Of a stretch of DNA of 64,000 bases, positions 22,250 through 34,157 are shown one piece after another. Origin of the DNA: Elmis aenea (taxonomy: Eukaryota; Arthropoda; Insecta; Coleoptera; Elmidae); contig OX393576.1 of NCBI GenBank assembly GCA_947652605.1, positions 49,204,966-49,268,965 of the forward strand. The letters run 5' to 3'. A program made the position numbers and the translations under genes. Below the pieces are notes generated by a model. That model saw only the letters and a program-made list of their open reading frames with translations, was not told the DNA's origin and made no database searches. Numbering within the stretch: the stretch's first letter is position 1; the number at the start of each line of letters is the position of its first letter.

Positions 22250-22666
22250 ACAGTTTTTTTTTTCTACGACCACAATGTAAATGACTCTTACTGTACAGCC
22301 TGCATGCATAGTAAGTGGATCCTTACGCACGGTAAGCAAAAGCACAGTTTCTTTTAGAAATGATCAAAGTAGATTCACATCAAACACTTCCTACATGCAT
22401 AGTAAGTGTGTCCTTACGCACGGCAAGCAAAAAGCACACTTGTCTACATATACCAATGTAGACTTGCGTCACAATTGACAAGACAACGTACGTACAAGTG
22501 GACGTATATTAGCCAAAATGCCGTTAAAACAGAAAAAGTCTGCTACATAACACGAGTTGTAAAACAAGTACGCGTTCGTGGAAATACGCACTCGCCGCTA
22601 TGCAGCTCCGTGTGCAACTTTTCCACTCGTGCGTAATATGCTTCTTACAACTCTTGTTAGGTAATT
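22250..22666. repeat. Dispersed repeat R1, copy 1
   Basis: About 415 bp closely match 33,746-34,157 in the same orientation. Common blocks: AATGTAAATGACTCTTAC, CCTAC/GCATGCATAG, ATTGACAAGACAACGTA, GCACTCGCCGCTA, TTTTCCACTCGTGCGTAATA and CTTCTTACAACTCTTGTTA. Each copy has an internal duplication of a GCATGCATAG..CGCACGGTAAGCAAA unit. I recognise no coding potential. Its right part is interrupted by the hAT element at 22,667; the repeat resumes after it with TAATATAC. Confidence 0.8.
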
Positions 22667-23880
22667 CAGTGGCGGATCTTGATTTTGTGCGGTCCCAGGC
22701 GCAACCTGATCTGGAGGCCCCCTATTAAGTTGATTCACTAAAATGAACAATGAAGAAAAATCATAACGTTTTTTATTTTTAGAACCAACAAAAATATAAA
22801 CACAAAAATCAAATACGGAAACAAAAAAATATTCTCAGGTACCAGAAAAAAAATCACATTCACATTTAAAAGAAAAAATCCCATCTCAGGTAAAAAAAAT
22901 CACAGTAAAATTCTGCATCATACAGTACAGGTGGTCCAAATTCGATGGGACTACAATGGGTATCTCGCTTAATAGTCAAGATAGAGAAACGGTTAAATCA
23001 CTAAAAATGTGCAGTTTTTTAGAACAAACTCAGAACAGTTTTCAAAAATATTTTATCATTTCCGGTTTTTGAATTATTAATGAAAAACTGTTTTTTTGTT
23101 ATATTTATAATGTGTCATCTCTCCCTTATTGTTTTAAATATCGAAAAAGTTTATAAAGATTATTTTTAGATATTTTTATGTAGATTTTGATAGTAGATAC
23201 TAAAAAAAAATTTTACGCTCGCCGTTAAAAAGGTATGACACAAACTCACCTTTTTTTAAATGGAAACGATAGTTGGCTATGACCTATTTAAATTCCTTAT
23301 TTTTTCCCTTTCTAAATATACCTACACCTAGGGTTGATGTATTTATTTTCAATAATACGCAAGTTACAAAGGTTTTAAATTTTTTAAAGATGAGATACAA
23401 AAAGCAGGTTGTGAAAACAAAGGAAAATCGGAAAAGATAGAATATATTTGACAACAATTCTGAGTTTGTCCCAAAAAACTGCACATTTTTGGTACATTAA
23501 CCGTTTCTCTATCTTGACTATTAAGCCCATGTAATTTGGACCACCCTGTACAGTACATCGCGATGCATCGGCTTGCAGTGCACTGTAATCAGATGCAAGC
23601 AGGGTTGCAAGTTTTGGCGATTTGAAACCAAATTGGCTATCATTTTTGTTTAACTTAACATGTTTTTTTTTTTTAATTGGCATCAATGGCTATTACACAA
23701 TATACCCACTATGAAAATAGGTTTTAGAAGATATTACAATTTGCCTACAATTATTATTTTATAATTATTCTCATATTAACAGACAATAAAAATTTAATTT
23801 TGGTTTTTGAGGATGGCGAACCCAACGATTCGGAGGCCCGAGGCGCGCGCCTCATGCGCCTGTGCGGTAATCCGCCACTG
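22667..23880. mobile_element. hAT-type MITE inserted in R1
   Basis: Termini CAGTGGCGGATCTTG and its inverted partner ATCCGCCACTG, with TGTGCGG just inside both. Flanking 8-mers are AGGTAATT (22,659-22,666) and GGGTAATA (23,881-23,888), matching at 6 of 8 positions. No transposase is left. A TA-flanked MITE (22,928-23,548) has inserted inside it. Confidence 0.85.
22928..23548. mobile_element. TA-flanked MITE nested in hAT
   Basis: TA precedes CAGGTGGTCCAAATT on the left and follows AATTTGGACCACCCTG on the right. The inverted arms extend roughly 120 bp and include AGTCAAGATAGAGAAACGG and CTGCACATTTTT. TA target and CAGG(G)TG ends indicate a Tc1/mariner-type MITE. It is younger than its hAT host. 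Confidence 0.85.
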
Positions 23881-23888
23881 GGGTAATA

Positions 23889-24519
23889 TACTATTTAACT
23901 TTATTTGAACATTATTAAAATATTAAAAAATGTATTTACAATAAATAACAGCACAAACGCAACAGAAGAAAAAAGAATGATATTATGCAAGCAACAAAGA
24001 TTGCAGGATGTAACTGTCTAGCCTCTAGAGCGTCTACTATACGAGGTGTGGTAGCAAATGACGGAACACTAGATCTGGAAATTGCGAAAAGAAGGCAAAA
24101 GGCAACAAGCATACACCACACAGTAAATAAACATTATTAGGGAAAGGGAACACAGAAATAGACATGATTACGAAGACAAGGGTGTAAAATGTAATTGCCA
24201 GTGATTTTATATGCAGCGGGTGGGTACACCTAAAAAAATGAGAATCACCAACAACGTGATATAAATGAAGTACGTCACAAAAATAAAATATGATATGGTA
24301 AGAAACGTATACCTACTTACATATCGAACTTTATTAAAGAAAAACCGATCGTTACTAAGTTAAATATTAGACAATGGAACTGATACTATTTTTCTGGTAG
24401 ATAGTATGATTATCTGATTGAATTATATAACTTATTTAACCAGGTATTCAATTTTACTAATATTGGCAGTTTTCTATAGTTTATATTAAATAAAACGACA
24501 TTGTAGAATAGCAACAGTA
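23889..24519. other. AT-rich intergenic DNA
   Basis: No feature recognised beyond the tail of repeat R1. Confidence 0.4.
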
Positions 24520-24521
24520 TA

Positions 24522-26078
24522 CAGCGCTGCACAAATGTATGGAAACAAACAAATTATCAAGAACACTACTAAAGATATTAACAATAAAGTTTGGTATCTG
24601 ACCATTATAGTATGTTGCGAATTTGATGAAAATATTGAGGTTGCAGTACGAATTTTACACCGGAAACGGATTAAATTTAGAAATATTACCTACATGGAAC
24701 ACCTGTATATTTTTATAATTTGGAATTTCTCTTCAAATTCACTTTAAAAGATGTTAGAGATTATGCCGGTCTAACGTTAACCGTTTTCGTAAAAACTAAA
24801 TTATTATGAAAATTTTGAGCGATACAGCACTTTAAAAAGTTTTCAACATTTAAAATCTTTAAAGAGGCAGTAGAAATTCGTTTGAGAACTAACTTAAAAA
24901 TAAATAAATTGTCACTTTGCACTGACTATTTTTTTAAATATCATACGGGACGTTTTTTACGCTTGGTCAAATTTGTTAACCTTTAAAGATCAATAACTAA
25001 TTTTTCTTAAATACAACACCTTAAAAATTTTTACATCGTCTTTTAAAAACTTTAATTGTCTTTCTAAAAGATTAAGCCCGTTTTATACCTATAATTAATA
25101 TTTTCCGAGACATCACGATTTTACTGTTAATTATATTGTTAAGCATAGTTGGCGCTGATGTTGCCTAGTTTTGGAAATTAACTTGTATTTTACATTGAAT
25201 AAAAAGATAAAGAAAGGAGCATTTTAGCGATCTTAAGGCGTCCAGGTTAGCCTCTCAATATGGCGGATGCATGTTTCCGCTTCTCAGTGGCGTATCTAAC
25301 ATTTTTAAATATGTATTGAATAATGTAAATATTTGCTTTGTTTTGACTTGAGCCTGTTATTTACTTATTTATTTCTTGTTTTGTGGTTGAGGGAATTAAA
25401 AGAACGACAGCATACATCAATATTTGCATTGTTTATTATGAGAGTTAAAAAATGTGCTGTACAAAAATGCACGCCACTGATATGACATACCATTTTGACA
25501 GATCACATCAAATTTTCAATACATGATTACACTACAAAATAGTAATGTCTACTTACCTATGAAACGTAATCTTTTTATCTTCAACATTTTTGGACCTAGT
25601 TAGACTACAAGATCTGCAGCTAACCATTGTAGCACACAAAACTCTAAATTTCTTGACTGTTTGACCTGTCAAAACCGGTCACCATCAGAGGCCTTTTATG
25701 TCGTCATTTCCGTCGCCGACAAATGCTGCAGTATAATATTAAAAGCTCCTTCCTTTATCTTTTTATTCAATGGTATTTTAACACCAGTGCTACTTAGTGC
25801 AATCGGACCTAAGCGTTTTAAATGTTGAAAATTTTTGATAGTGCTCAACATTTTCATGAAAATCCGATTTTCACGAAAACGGTTAAATTTAGATCCATAA
25901 AACCTTTTACAGTTTTTAAATTAAATTAAAAAGGAAACAAAATATACAAAAAAAATACAAGTTGTTTCATTTAAAATTTCTAAATTTGAACTCGTTTCCG
26001 GTTATACCGAAAGTCGCATGGCAACCTCAATATTTTCACTGGTTTTTGAACTCACAATAATACTTTTGCGCAGCACTG
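24522..26078. mobile_element. TA-flanked foldback element
   Basis: Ends CAGCGCTGCACAAA and TTTTGCGCAGCACTG are inverted and flanked by TA. The arms stay complementary well inward: GAAAATATTGAGGTTGC on the left has its inverted partner near 26,025, and AACCGTTTTCGT near 24,780 pairs with ACGAAAACGGTT near 25,875. Internal sequence (TTTTTTACGCTTGGTCAAA, ATACAACACC, TATTTTCCGAGA) is related to the foldback at 37.2-39.0 kb. A hAT-like element sits in the central loop. Confidence 0.7.
25193..25772. mobile_element. hAT-like element with CATTGAAT ends
   Basis: Inverted ends CATTGAATAAAAAGATAAAG and CTTTATCTTTTTATTCAATG, continuing into AAGGAGC/GCTCCTT, are flanked by a perfect 8-bp duplication GTATTTTA (25,185-25,192 and 25,773-25,780). 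The 8-bp TSD points to hAT, although CATTGAAT is not the usual CAG(T/G)G start. It lies in the loop of the surrounding foldback. Confidence 0.75.
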
Positions 26079-26254
26079 TATATTTTGGGTATAATAGATA
26101 TAAGTTTTATAGATAAATTTCTTAACTTTCTTTTAGGAGTATAATAAAATCATTTATTCCAGACAAGATATGAACCGATCGGTAAGAGAGTTATTATTTA
26201 AATCATCCAAATGTTTAAATTATGACTGATCGCTCAGTATATTGTTCGTAAAAA

Positions 26255-26530
26255 GAGTACTTTACTTTGGTACTTGATCGTCTTTACAAAGTGGTTAGAC
26301 ATTTGTATGTTGTTTTGTGTGGAAAACAGGCTGAGAGTAATTATTACACACTAAGAAACAAAAAGAAAACCAAGTAGGTAAGTCTAACAAACTTCTTTAT
26401 TTTTCAACTGCTTGTGCATTTATTCGCTGTTCGTTCAAATACTTTAGCCCGCCAGTGTTTAGATTTTACTCATCCTCTCTGGGTCCTTGTCGTTCTTATC
26501 TATAAATATGCACACTCGAGTATGTAACGA
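26255..26530. repeat. Dispersed repeat, copy 2 (inverted to 4.7-5.2 kb)
   Basis: The reverse complement matches 5090-5215. It also encodes, just before a stop at about 26,480, a short tail FIDKNDKDPERMSK resembling the FIGKNDKD tail ending at 4750. Probably the 3' end of the same unnamed element in the opposite orientation. Confidence 0.45.
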
Positions 26531-29180
26531 GAAGTGTGTTCCTCATTTACATTTATTACAAAAATTGTTTGTTGATCAGACAAAATGCAACCCAAAGTGA
26601 GGACTATAATATTTTATTTCTTAAATTAGTCTGTAGTAGACCGACGGTTCTATAAATTAACCATTTTAATGTGTTTAACATTTTATCCAGGCACTTCAAA
26701 GTATATTCCATAATTTATTTAGAAATTAAATTATACAACTTTAAAATAAATTATAAATAATACTATAACTGTTTTGTAATTTGAAATATTTTTATTTAGC
26801 GATTAGCATGGCAAATATACAAGAAAACAGTAGAAAAAATATTTGTGTCTGCAATCAAAACAGCCCAATGATTTCAACTGTAGATCTAGGTCCTTCCTAA
26901 AAACCCTTTTATACGTTAGCATTGTGAAACCTGGGTATGCATTGTGTTCTGTATAACACTTTATGTCCATTTGAAACCCAATCAACCAACTCATGTAGTA
27001 CACAAAAAAGACAGGACGATATAAACTTTATACTTTTATTGTATAAGAAGCCTTTTCCGATTTTCAATTTATTTTCAAAGAAATGCTTTCCCTCTTGTTG
27101 CTTGTGAGCTTTTATTATACGTACATTTACAGTAAATATATAGAGGGGTAAAAAAAAAATCGATAAAATATAAATCAAAGCTTAACTGAGCGTATCAAAT
27201 AACATCGGTTATTTATCAATAATTCGAATTTTATATTTAAAATTAATTTCTTTAATCAGAATCGACAAAACCTTCAATCTTCAAAAAATCGTGTTCCTAG
27301 TTTGATTTAAAGCTACATTTATTCTAAATTATAAAATTTTAAAAGCAAATGACAAACGCAGTTCATTAAAAAAATAATTTTGTAGTTTTTTATTGAACAA
27401 CTTACATATGCCAGTAACAAAATAAAAATTTATTAGAATAAATTAATATTGGTGATGTTGTCTTTGCAATATTTTTATGCTCAGGTAATTACCAAGCTAA
27501 AGTTGGGGCAAAAGCAAATTAAATAAAGTCACAAATAAAAGCAAAGTGAGTACATTCTTTGAAAGTTATTAGAAATTAAAAAAACCTATGTTGCGTTAAT
27601 TTTGGGTGAAAGAGGATTAGCTAAGCACTATTTAACATGGGACTGACCAAGGCGGAAATACAGCAAGCTTTAGTAGCTGCAAAAGCTCACCGTACCCTTA
27701 AATCAGGATGTTATTTACAATAAATATTAAAGTGACAAGTCTAACAGAAGGTGCAACTGGGCTATTGACTGCATATACAGCTGACAAATTTTGTATATAA
27801 ACATTTACAGAGATATATTTACATTTCTGCATTAAACATATATTTTATCATTTCATAATTTATTCTTGATACCATCTAAACAATAATTAACCCAAAATAA
27901 TCTCAAATTGCGTTAGGTATTTGGAGAGGTAATGAGCACCTTTTACTTTTTATTTATGCACAATATTTTCACTTTTTTTTAACGAAGTTTTGCCATTTAT
28001 TGTGGATTGCGGTTCCTGAAAGTATCGTTTTGTTTCTTTTTAAAACAAAGAAATGTAAATAACAGATATTATACAAAATTGCAATTATTTTGAAATGCGT
28101 GATCGACTTTGTTTTTCACGTAAGAAGCTTATTAACGTATAACTATTTCCGTTAGCTATTTTTACGCTGATTTTCAACACGTATTGCCCTATATTTACGT
28201 TAGTTATAATAATAATAATGTAATTTATTTTAGCGATTTGCTAATTATGTTTACATTTTATTACAAGTACATGCATAAATATAAATATATAAAATTTAAA
28301 ACTTTTCCTTAATATGACTACTGAGCTTACGTCTAAACCTTACAATATTAGTTTCACTTTTAAGTTCACTTGAAAATTTCAGTCCTTTATAAAAAAGAGA
28401 ATTTTGAGTATAATTTCGTGTCCTGAATGGCAATTTAAAGTCTTTACAGTTTCTAGTCGGATAGTTATGAACATCAGAGTTTTGGGTTATATATTTTTCA
28501 AGAATTATATTTTAATAAAAATTAATGAACCAAATAGTATTTAGGTACATACATAATCTGATATGTCAAATTTTACAAGTACTGTCAGAGTGGTGTGTCA
28601 GGGGCGTGGTTTAATCTATATTAAAGTAACGTTATTGGTCGCCGACATCTGTCAAAAAATTATCAAGACCAAAATACCTTATTCCCTCTCCAAATTTATA
28701 TTTTCCACCAATCAAAAACTCAGATTTCTTAGAAACGACCAATAAACGCATGAAAATCTGTTAATTGCGAAAAGTAAATTATCAGTGTATGATTATGTTT
28801 ATTGGCCGATTAAAGGAAATCTGAGTTTGTTATTGGTCGAAAACGCAAATTTGACAGAAGGATCAACTCCTGGCAGAGAAATGTGCTCCTATTGGTAGTC
28901 TCTAAAAGATTTAAGATTAGTGATTGGTTGAAAACGCAAATTTGACAGGTGAAGGGAATTTTCATTTTAAATTTAAGATTTCCATATTGTATAAGTTTAA
29001 AATTCGTTGCAAAATAGTAAACGCACAAATATTTTTCGTCTTAATAGGCTGTTAAAAAAAACAGATATTTTAAAATCGATTTTCTTAAAACGATGTACCT
29101 GTGAAATATATATCTATAACAAAACTACTCTAGGGTGACGAAATGTCTAGGTTACACTTTGTCGTATTAATTTTCGGATG
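26531..29180. other. AT-rich intergenic DNA with local inverted repeats
   Basis: No supported gene. Between 28,560 and 28,960 several related short blocks occur in both orientations (TTATTGGTCG, ACGCAAATTTGACAG, AATCTGAGTTT / AAACTCAGATTT), probably a decayed MITE cluster. Confidence 0.4.
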
Positions 29181-29423
29181 TGACTATTTATACATACAGT
29201 ATGTATGAATAATTAATTGGCTATTTATACATACAATAAACTTATTTCTAAGGCCCAATTTTTTATTTATATATATTTTTTCCATTAGGTTAAAGGTTAG
29301 GTAAGAAATTTTTTTTTAAGAAAAACTATTTCTTAGTTTCATTGGTTTATCTCAATTATTTAAAAAAAAAAGTATGTATAAATAGTCAATTATTTATACA
29401 TACTGTATGTATAAATAGCCTCA
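29181..29423. mobile_element. MITE with duplicated palindromic ends
   Basis: Each end carries about 52 bp made of TGACTATTTATACATAC / GTATGTATAAATAGCCTCA built around the palindrome CATACAGTATGTAT, followed by a second ACTATTTATACATAC unit. The two ends are inverted copies, separated by about 140 bp of T- and A-rich DNA. No target duplication could be fixed. Confidence 0.6.
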
Positions 29424-31194
29424 TCCTTAATTTTCTGTCTTAAACAACTGCCTAACACAAGAAAGTTGCAAAATAATTACACTATAAAAATGTACAATTT
29501 TCGAATGTTTAATTAGGGTTTTTGGGTATGTTGTGACAGTTATCAAATTTAACTTTTTCAACAGCGTATTTTCAAAACAAATTGCCATTGACTCGCAAAA
29601 CATTTATATCGCCTTCCTCGTCGCATTATCCCGGGAAAGAAAGTTATTTGTAGAATTTTTGAATCAGAAAATAATGAAAGACAGTAATAAAAATAACTGA
29701 CAAGATACAGTAGGAAAGTTTATAAACAATTAACTTTCTTATATTTTTCGAGAGCTGTTGAAGCACTGTTATTATGCAATGGAAGTTGATTAAGTGTGCA
29801 TTGAGAGCGCGCTTTCCGCAAGCAATATGTATTTATCGAGAAAATTAAATAAGCTACATCAGCATTAGGCAAAACTTCCATTATACTTCAGCGGAAGAAA
29901 AACGCTAATAATAATGGATGCTGCTTACGAATGCGATTGAAGGAATTCTCGGAGGGAGAATCCTTTAGCAAACAATTATTTAAATAGCAGGCAAATATGG
30001 ATTAAATTATCTGCAAGGTTTCGTTTTATGTAAGGTTCAGCGTTGGTTATTATTAGTTAATTTAATGTTCCTTGCCGACTTTTTCAGTGCGCAGATTAGC
30101 TTTGTAGGTAGCCTTCGGTAAGATCCTTAGTGGATTATTGATTAGTAGATTTATGTTTACTAATGGTCTTATTAAGTTCATCAAACGTAAGAACCATTAC
30201 TAATGGAAGGGCGTCGTGAATGATATTGAAGCATGTCAGCAAAACACGAGATTTCTGTTCGTTAGCGTCTTACGTCAACAATATGTTCCGCATAAAACTT
30301 TAATGAATCATAATGCGATATCAGCATTAGATTTAAATCTTCCGCAATTTGTTTTATCGAATACTGCACGTTTGCGCCTAGATTTTAATTTGCTTTAGGA
30401 AAAGAGTAAAGTACTTCAGACTGTTTTTCGACGGTCCAATGATTTCATAGATTGAATTTAAAAACTTTGTAGGTAGTTAAAATACGTGCCACGCTAATTT
30501 TTAAGCAGAATTTTTTTTTTTTTTTTTTTAACTTATTATTTAACAAACAAAAAACAAATTAAGCTCTTTATATTGCAAGTTTGTTTAAAAATAACATATA
30601 CTTTATTATCAACCACAAACATGCAAAAAATTATGTTTAACATTGCAGCAGTGTTTTTGAACCTTTTTATAAAGGGTTTACCAAATTCGAATGTTTTACG
30701 TGGTACTCGGTTACCGTAATAGTTGGGGGAAATCTTATAACGGTCTCTTGGGCTACTGTTTTGAAGAAAAAAAACGCCTATTTAATCAGATTTTTTATCG
30801 CTTTTCATTTTGGCACTACAGACGAAAAATAAAATTGTGATTATTGATTGAATAATTGAAAATTAGCTAATTGTGGCACATCTCTCCAGCTGACTCCTTT
30901 TTCTTCTAGTTTCTGTCTCACTTCTGAACAAATTTATACAACTTTATATTTTTGAAAAGTTAAAATAAATCTTTCTCATATAAAATCATAGCCAGCCAAC
31001 TACTTTTATTGAGGATTTATTATTTTCTTTTAATCCTCAACCCTTTTTTGACCAAGTATATTATATTTAAAATATGTACTTTTACTGATGGTTCGGTAAC
31101 TCCTTTAGTGCGGCCCAAATTACGAGAGGAAATTTGAAATTTCCGCGGCTACCACACTAGTATACTGAGCGGCCACACATAGTGCTATGTGTAA
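29424..31194. other. AT-rich intergenic DNA
   Basis: No gene supported. A run of about 18 T ends near 30,530. An open stretch of 60 codons at 30,216-30,398 has no recognisable domain. Confidence 0.4.
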
Positions 31195-31202
31195 GGCGCG
31201 CT

Positions 31203-32724
31203 TAGGGTACCTCTATATAACAGGGAATGGCCAATTTTCATGCGCCCTCCAAATTTCTAATAGCGGCAATGGGATTATATGAGATTTCTTTTAATAACCT
31301 CATTTTTAAACGAAATTTGCAGCCTAAAACTCGATTGGCATGCGAAAATAGATGCAATAGTTAGTATAGCAACTAAAAAGTGAGTAAAATAAAGGGTTAA
31401 TAATTGTTATTAGCTATTAATGTTTAAAAAACATTTACGCTCGTATTTCCACTGTAGGCATGCAACCCATGATACACGCAGAATACATAAAAGAATTTAA
31501 AACACTTGTAATAACAGTGTTTTTTTGTGTGTGTACAATAGCTGCAATAATATATTTCTGTACTTACTTTTAAGCCGGGCAAGACACCAGTTTTGTAAAC
31601 CGGTTAACCGTTATTTTTTTTCCATGCAAGTGATTTTTAACCGAAACCGTAATTTTAATTGGCAAAAAAAACGGTAACTTTAACCAAAATAATTAAAAAC
31701 CGGCCTTTTTAAAATTTTTTTGAATAAAAATTTCTTTAAAAAATACATAATCTGTATTAAATGCGATTAGTTTACCAGAAGTCATTACTGAACGCTTGAT
31801 TGTACCTACATAATATATTATAAAATCATAAATATATAATATTTTTCCATAATTTGCATTCCTAGTCTAAATAATGTCAAAAACCGGTTAAAAACCGGTT
31901 TAAAAGTTGAATCGGTTTTTTACAGTAAACCGTTTTTTTTATGAGAAAAAAACTGGTTTTAGGCAAAAACCGTTATAAAAATAAAGTTCTTGATTTCGTT
32001 TAACCGTTAACCATTTTTTTTCGGTTTTGAGCCCTGCTTTTAAGGAATAAAAAAAAGACGTTATAATCAACATATTCTTTTATTTTTACGTTTACAAAAA
32101 TGTTTTTCATTCAATGATATTTATTAAATGAAGACTCCTAATACCTAACTTAACAAAAATATTTAATAACGGCTTTGGTCTCTAGATTTATTTTGAAATA
32201 CCAAAATTTAGCTACTTTTATGCCACACAAATCTTTGTTTTTAAGATTGATAAATGTGTTGATACGAATATTAATTAATTATGATAATTAATTTGCAAAC
32301 AATTGTTAACTTAATTCCTGTTTTAATGTCCAATGAGCAACTGAAAAGTATAGATTGATCAATTTAATTTCATATGTTATGACTAATTCCAATCATTGCT
32401 AATAAATTGATGTAGACAAATAATTATGCATATTTTCTTAAAAATTAAAAAAATAATTATTGTATTTAACTTAACTTATGAAATTCACGTATGGTAGTAA
32501 CTTACACAACTATCACTAATGTCTTTTAAAGTCTTGGATCACACTTAAACACTCTAAACACGCAAGAAAAAAATAAAATGTGTACAACTGCCTATGATCT
32601 CCATGCAAACTATTTAAAATCTGAGGTCGCAGCCCAGTGGCAAGCGAAACTCGACCGTATATACACCTCAGCCAATAGAAAATTGTCCAGCGCCTGTGCT
32701 TATCCTGTTTATAGAGGTACCCTA
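31203..32724. mobile_element. hAT-type element with TAGGGTACC ends
   Basis: Inverted ends TAGGGTACCTCTATATAACA and CCTGTTTATAGAGGTACCCTA-type partner are flanked by a perfect 8-bp direct repeat GGCGCGCT (31,195-31,202 and 32,725-32,732). The GC-only target stands out against an AT-rich background. No coding capacity remains. It hosts the smaller hAT element at 31,575-32,036. Confidence 0.85.
31575..32036. mobile_element. hAT-type MITE with AACCGGTT array
   Basis: Ends CCGGGCAAGACACC (a decayed CAGGG) and GGTTTTGAGCCCTG, flanked by a perfect 8-bp duplication CTTTTAAG (31,567-31,574 and 32,037-32,044). Near both ends the sequence is filled with AACCGGTTTAAAA, AAACCGGTTAACCG and AACCGTTA repeats on either strand. 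No coding sequence. Nested in the TAGGGTACC hAT. Confidence 0.85.
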
Positions 32725-32732
32725 GGCGCGCT

Positions 32733-33745
32733 TATTATAATTTTAGAATGATCCCATGCGAGCGGGATACGAAAAGATACGTATGATCGCCCATGCTTGC
32801 CGAAATTTTGAGCAATGGCTGGCTGTGCATGCGATAAGACCTGATTAAAAGTAACATGTGGTAACCATTTCCATAATTTTCGCAGTCATGCAAAGCTTTT
32901 ACTATTTTTTATTTTTAACGATAAATAATTGATAACCTTCTGCGCAATGGTAGTTTTGTGTTGTGTATCTAGAAGTCAAATTCGTTCGGTAAAGTAACGC
33001 ATTTAGCACAAGGTTTGCTTACTTTTACTTTCTGACCATGTACACCAATCATTTTTAGACATAAATCACTATACACGTGCCTCCTGACATAATAATGGTA
33101 AGTGTCGATTTGTCTTTTTAGTGACAGTTTTATATGAGTTCTCATATGTAGACATTTAAAGATAATTCAGAACGATTAACTTAGTTTTTGGTTGGTAAAG
33201 GTATATCTGTAACATAAAAAATATAATAAATACTTGTAAAAATAAACCGGTAGGTCCATAAAAAAGTTGTTATTTCATAACCGTTTATGTAAAAACTATT
33301 AGTGACGCTTTTCATATCGCAGAACATAATAATACGCATGTTTGTGAAGATTTCAAAAACAGTCTCTTCATTTTTAAATTAGTTTTTCCTGTAAAAAATA
33401 TATACACACATCGTCTTTAAAAACTCTGGTAGTATTTTTTTAAAAGTTTTACTGCCTTTTTGAACAAATTTAGGATTAGTTTACAATTATAACTTTAACG
33501 ATGGTACGTCTCAAGCTTTAATTTATTGTGCGATGTAAAGCGCTTTGTGTTCGTGTATTTTTAACCAAAAATTTGTTAATTTTTCCAGTACAGCCCTGTG
33601 CAGTTAAATGGTCTTGTAATAAAGTCACATTCCTCACAAATGCTATTCACGCGTTTTTACCTAATTTTTCCTGGGTTTTTTGTTTGTCAAAGTCACACTT
33701 GTTTGACAAGCGTTTAAATTCCTTATATCGTATTGGATATTTTTT
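32733..33745. other. AT-rich intergenic DNA
   Basis: Nothing supported. A 76-codon frame at 33,528-33,758 lacks a recognisable domain and runs into the start of repeat R1. Confidence 0.35.
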
Positions 33746-34157
33746 CTACTACCACTAATGTAAATGACTCTTACCGCACAGCCTACATGCATAGCAAGTG
33801 AGTCCTAACGCATGGTTAGCAATACGCACACTTGGCTAGAAAGATCGTCAAACACTGCCTGCATGCATAGTAACTTGAGTTATAACGCACGGTAAGCAAA
33901 ACGCACACTTGTCTAGAAACGTCAAAGTAGGTTTACGTCAAAATTGACAAGACAACGTAATTACATGTATGTTCTGTGATTACATGTGTATATTAGCCAA
34001 AAAGGTAGGTATTATGTGTTCGTAGAAAAAATAAGCTACATAGCACGAGTTGTAAAGCAATTACGCACTCGTGAAAATAAGCACTCGCCGCTACGTAGCC
34101 CCGTGCGTAACTTTTCCACTCGTGCGTAATATGCTTCTTACAACTCTTGTTATGTAA
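33746..34157. repeat. Dispersed repeat R1, copy 2
   Basis: Same repeat and orientation as 22,250-22,666. It is broken at almost the same internal point, CTTGTTATGTAA, by a different hAT element (34,158), and resumes after it with TTATGTAATATAC. Confidence 0.8.

Noticed and set aside
23384..23686. 100-codon minus-strand frame
   Set aside because: Spans the end of a nested MITE; no domain.
27630..27720. Short frame beginning at an ATG (GLTKAEIQQALVAAKAH) as an exon
   Set aside because: Under 30 codons, no splice context that stands out, no recognised family.
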